From the NCBI RefSeq assembly GCF_937898475.1, contig NZ_CALEJS010000026.1:124001-188000 (forward strand): DNA of 64,000 bases, read 5' to 3'. Both the position numbers and the translations under genes were made by a program. Positions 62,046 through 64,000 of the stretch are shown one piece after another; the first letter of the stretch is position 1; every line of letters begins with the position of its first letter. The notes beneath the pieces are model-generated. The model was not told the origin of the DNA and made no database searches. It worked only from the letters and a program-made list of their open reading frames with translations. The stretch comes from an uncultured Chitinophaga sp. Its GTDB lineage: Bacteria > Bacteroidota > Bacteroidia > Chitinophagales > Chitinophagaceae.

Positions 62046-63113
62046 TTACTTTGGTATCACCCCGCGTTTCCTGAAATCATCAAAAATGCCCATGAACATC
62101 GCTTCCGTTTCCACGTATTCATGGAAACCGGCCCTGCGTGCTTTTGAGCCGTCGGCCAGCAGGTCATAATCCCAGGCGAATACAGCATCCCCAAAGGCCC
62201 AGGAAGATACTTCCCCATAGGGGTATTGCAGGCCATATTTAGCCATCATACTGTTCCAGAGCGGCTCTTTGTCTGCCATAACGATGCTGAGCGACATAGG
62301 CAGGGGCGGCGCCACGTCCAGCTCAAAATAAGCGGCTATTTTAGGCCACATTTCGTTCCAGCGGAACAGGTCGCCGTTATTGATATTATAAGCCTGGTTG
62401 GCGCTGCCCGGGTTGGTGGCCGCCCATACCGTTGCTTTAGCCAGCAGGCCCGCATCCGTCATCTCCAGCAGCTTGTTGTAAGCGCCGGGTTTGCCGGGAA
62501 AGCGCAGCGGCAGTTGCAGTTCTTTGGAGATAGCGGCATATACGGCGATCACCATGGCCAGGTTCATTGGATTACCCAGTGCAAAGCCGCCCACTACAGA
62601 AGGGCGTATGGCAGACCAGGTCCATTGTTTGCCCTGCTGGCGTTGTTCCAGGAATTGCTGCTGATCTACATTGAATTCCGGCGGCATATGGCCTGGGTCT
62701 GACTCCCGGGCAGGGGTTTTAAAAGGCCCCAGGTGGGCGCCGTACACTTTATACCCCTGCATCAGGCTGATGTGCTGCAGCCGGGGAGATGCCGCTTCTA
62801 CGGCTTCTGTAATGTTCACCAGCATGGCCAGGTTGGGCGGCACCAGTTCTGCCCAGCTGGGTCGGTCCTGGTAGGCAGCATAGAAAATATGCGTTACTTC
62901 CTTTAATGCCGGGGTGATCTGCCGCAGGCTTTCCCGGTCCAGCAGGTCGGCCGCCAGCTGCCGTACCTTAGCTGCAGATACGCCGCCCCTGCGGGAAAGG
63001 CCGATGATCTCCCAGCCTTCCTGTGTTTGCAGGTAATCGATCAGGTTTCTTCCTATTACACCCTGTGCGCCCACTACCAGGGCCACTTTCTTGTTTGTTG
63101 CGTTTGTTTCCAT
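62046..63113 (-). CDS. SDR oxidoreductase of the progesterone 5-beta-reductase-like (PRISE) group
   Basis: This 355-residue extended SDR has the cofactor motif VVGAQGVIGRNL (about 13-24) and SRRGG near 41-45 for NADPH. The active-site Tyr lies in GYKVYGAHLGP (about 120), with Lys three before it rather than four after, which is the mark of the PRISE (iridoid synthase/5-beta-reductase) group. These enzymes reduce activated C=C bonds. It is divergent from an AraC regulator, with a consensus -7 element on the minus strand (CAAAGCTA, 63133-63140). Confidence 0.87.
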   Translation of the reverse strand: METNATNKKVALVVGAQGVIGRNLIDYLQTQEGWEIIGLSRRGGVSAAKVRQLAADLLDRESLRQITPALKEVTHIFYAAYQDRPSWAELVPPNLAMLVNITEAVEAASPRLQHISLMQGYKVYGAHLGPFKTPARESDPGHMPPEFNVDQQQFLEQRQQGKQWTWSAIRPSVVGGFALGNPMNLAMVIAVYAAISKELQLPLRFPGKPGAYNKLLEMTDAGLLAKATVWAATNPGSANQAYNINNGDLFRWNEMWPKIAAYFELDVAPPLPMSLSIVMADKEPLWNSMMAKYGLQYPYGEVSSWAFGDAVFAWDYDLLADGSKARRAGFHEYVETEAMFMGIFDDFRKRGVIPK

Positions 63114-63199
63114 TGCGTTGCTATTGATGGAACAAAGCTAGCGGCATCCCCCTGCTGAATGTTTGTATATTTACAAGGATAATTGGTATTATTCGGTGA

Positions 63200-64000
63200 A
63201 TGAAACGGTATATACAACATGAGTTTCTGAAGATCTCCCATTTTGCTACGTGCGAATGGCAGCATCCCGTCCACAACCACAACCATTTCGAGATCGTTTT
63301 TGTGCACCGGGGTAAAGGGGCGCATTGCCTCTCGGGCATACATTATCCTTATAAAGACAAAAGCATTTTTCTGCTGGGGCCCAGCGATTTTCATCACTTT
63401 GAAGTGGAGGAAGAAACCGTGTTCACCTTCCTTAAGTTTTCTGCAATATACCTCAACGGTATCGGGCAAACGGAGCTGCATACCCGCTGGAACCTGGATA
63501 TGGACCAGCTGCTGACGCGCCTGCGCCGCAACGATCACCCGCTGCTGGCTACGGAGGCGGAAGCAGAGCGCGCCTGCCGTATCGTTAACTTTATTGTGGA
63601 AGAATGGAAGACCAGCGGCGAGGAAACCAATGAAACGATCTTCTTCCTGATACAGGCGCTGTTGTCTGTGATGTACCGTAATATCACCACAGCGGTGCTG
63701 CCCGGTAATAAAAAACATTCTGAGAAAATATCGGCGATCCTCCAGTATATTCATCATCATATTTATTCACCGGAGCTGGTGCAGCTGGAGCACCTGGCCA
63801 CTACTTTCGGTTATTCCAGGAACTACCTGGGCGCTTTTTTCAAGGAACAGACAGGCGTGCCGCTGCGCGATTATATCAATGAATATAAGCTGCACCTGGT
63901 AGAGAACCGCCTTAATTTCAGTTCGCTTTCCCTCAAGGAGATCAGCCATACCCTGGGCTTTACAGATATCAGTCACCTGAACAAGTTCTTTAAAACCCAC
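63200..64000 (+). CDS. AraC family transcriptional regulator, 3' end cut by window
   Basis: The first 267 residues are visible; the window ends within the last helix of the DNA-binding domain. A cupin-like N-terminal part (HPVHNHNHFEIVFVHRG near 22-38) is followed by the double helix-turn-helix (about 180-267: LATTFGYSRNYLGAFFKEQTG-type and LGFTDISHLNKFFK). It shares the overall build of the AraC protein at 50000. The short inverted repeat TTGTA/TACAA (63162-63175) lies in the gap to the divergent SDR gene, its probable target. Confidence 0.9.
   Translation, partial: MKRYIQHEFLKISHFATCEWQHPVHNHNHFEIVFVHRGKGAHCLSGIHYPYKDKSIFLLGPSDFHHFEVEEETVFTFLKFSAIYLNGIGQTELHTRWNLDMDQLLTRLRRNDHPLLATEAEAERACRIVNFIVEEWKTSGEETNETIFFLIQALLSVMYRNITTAVLPGNKKHSEKISAILQYIHHHIYSPELVQLEHLATTFGYSRNYLGAFFKEQTGVPLRDYINEYKLHLVENRLNFSSLSLKEISHTLGFTDISHLNKFFKTH

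Overview
The window comes from a member of the Bacteroidota, most probably a Chitinophaga-like member of the Chitinophagaceae. The evidence is the near-50% GC content, promoters of the Bacteroidota type (-7 element TAnnTTTG), very little Shine-Dalgarno signal, a fused ccoNO gene, a type IX secretion sorting domain, GSCFA, DUF481 and DUF5690 proteins, and a small class I lanthipeptide-type precursor. No rRNA, tRNA, insertion sequence, prophage or CRISPR array was seen. Both ends of the window cut through genes.

Layout. 0-9.2 kb: a GSCFA protein (cut), an MHS-family transporter, a patatin/BamA-like outer membrane phospholipase, MiaE, a BioF-like acyltransferase and a penicillin acylase homologue. 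9.2-10.2 kb: two terminator hairpins, a 59-residue lanthipeptide-like precursor not previously marked by its length, and an ArsR regulator. 10.2-26.5 kb: an oxygen-limitation block. It holds a coiled-coil protein, a PAS histidine kinase with a response regulator fused to a CRP/FNR-type DNA-binding module, an unknown protein with a D-lactate dehydrogenase, the whole cbb3 oxidase set (ccoI, ccoS, ccoNO, ccoQ, ccoP, ccoG, fixH, a SafE-like protein), hemN, a flavodoxin-like protein and another unknown protein. 26.6-36.4 kb: AraC, an M1 peptidase, an HxlR/NAD(P)H dehydrogenase pair, a TIM-barrel isomerase, an Omp85 barrel, GNAT, a stress-type SDR, and an RRM/desaturase/RRM cluster. 36.4-44.2 kb: an M81 peptidase, then an Rhs polymorphic toxin ending in a GIY-YIG-like nuclease followed by its likely immunity gene. 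44.2-55.7 kb: a PI-PLC-like enzyme, a large type IX-secreted sugar dehydrogenase with CBM domains, an AraC/MDR pair, DUF5690, Dabb, a frameshifted gene, a P1 peptidase and DUF92. 55.8-60.5 kb: leuC-leuD-synthase-leuB. 60.6-64 kb: a CRP/FNR regulator, a methyltransferase, and an AraC/SDR pair (AraC cut by the window end).

The main observation is regulatory. Six promoters between 10.2 and 25.8 kb carry tandem copies of TGA-N6-TCA. The copies are exactly 22 bp apart, and in five promoters the proximal copy is centred exactly 29.5 bp before the -7 element (the sixth has a -7 element with a one-base shorter spacer). That puts the proximal site at about -41.5, the position used by FNR/FixK-type activators in class II promoters. 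The controlled genes are those expected for low oxygen (cbb3 oxidase, copper pump, lactate dehydrogenase, flavodoxin-like protein) plus three proteins of unknown function. The REC-CRP fusion and its PAS kinase lie among these promoters and are the natural candidates for the regulator, like a FixL-FixJ-FixK cascade reduced to two proteins. This link is inferred, not shown.
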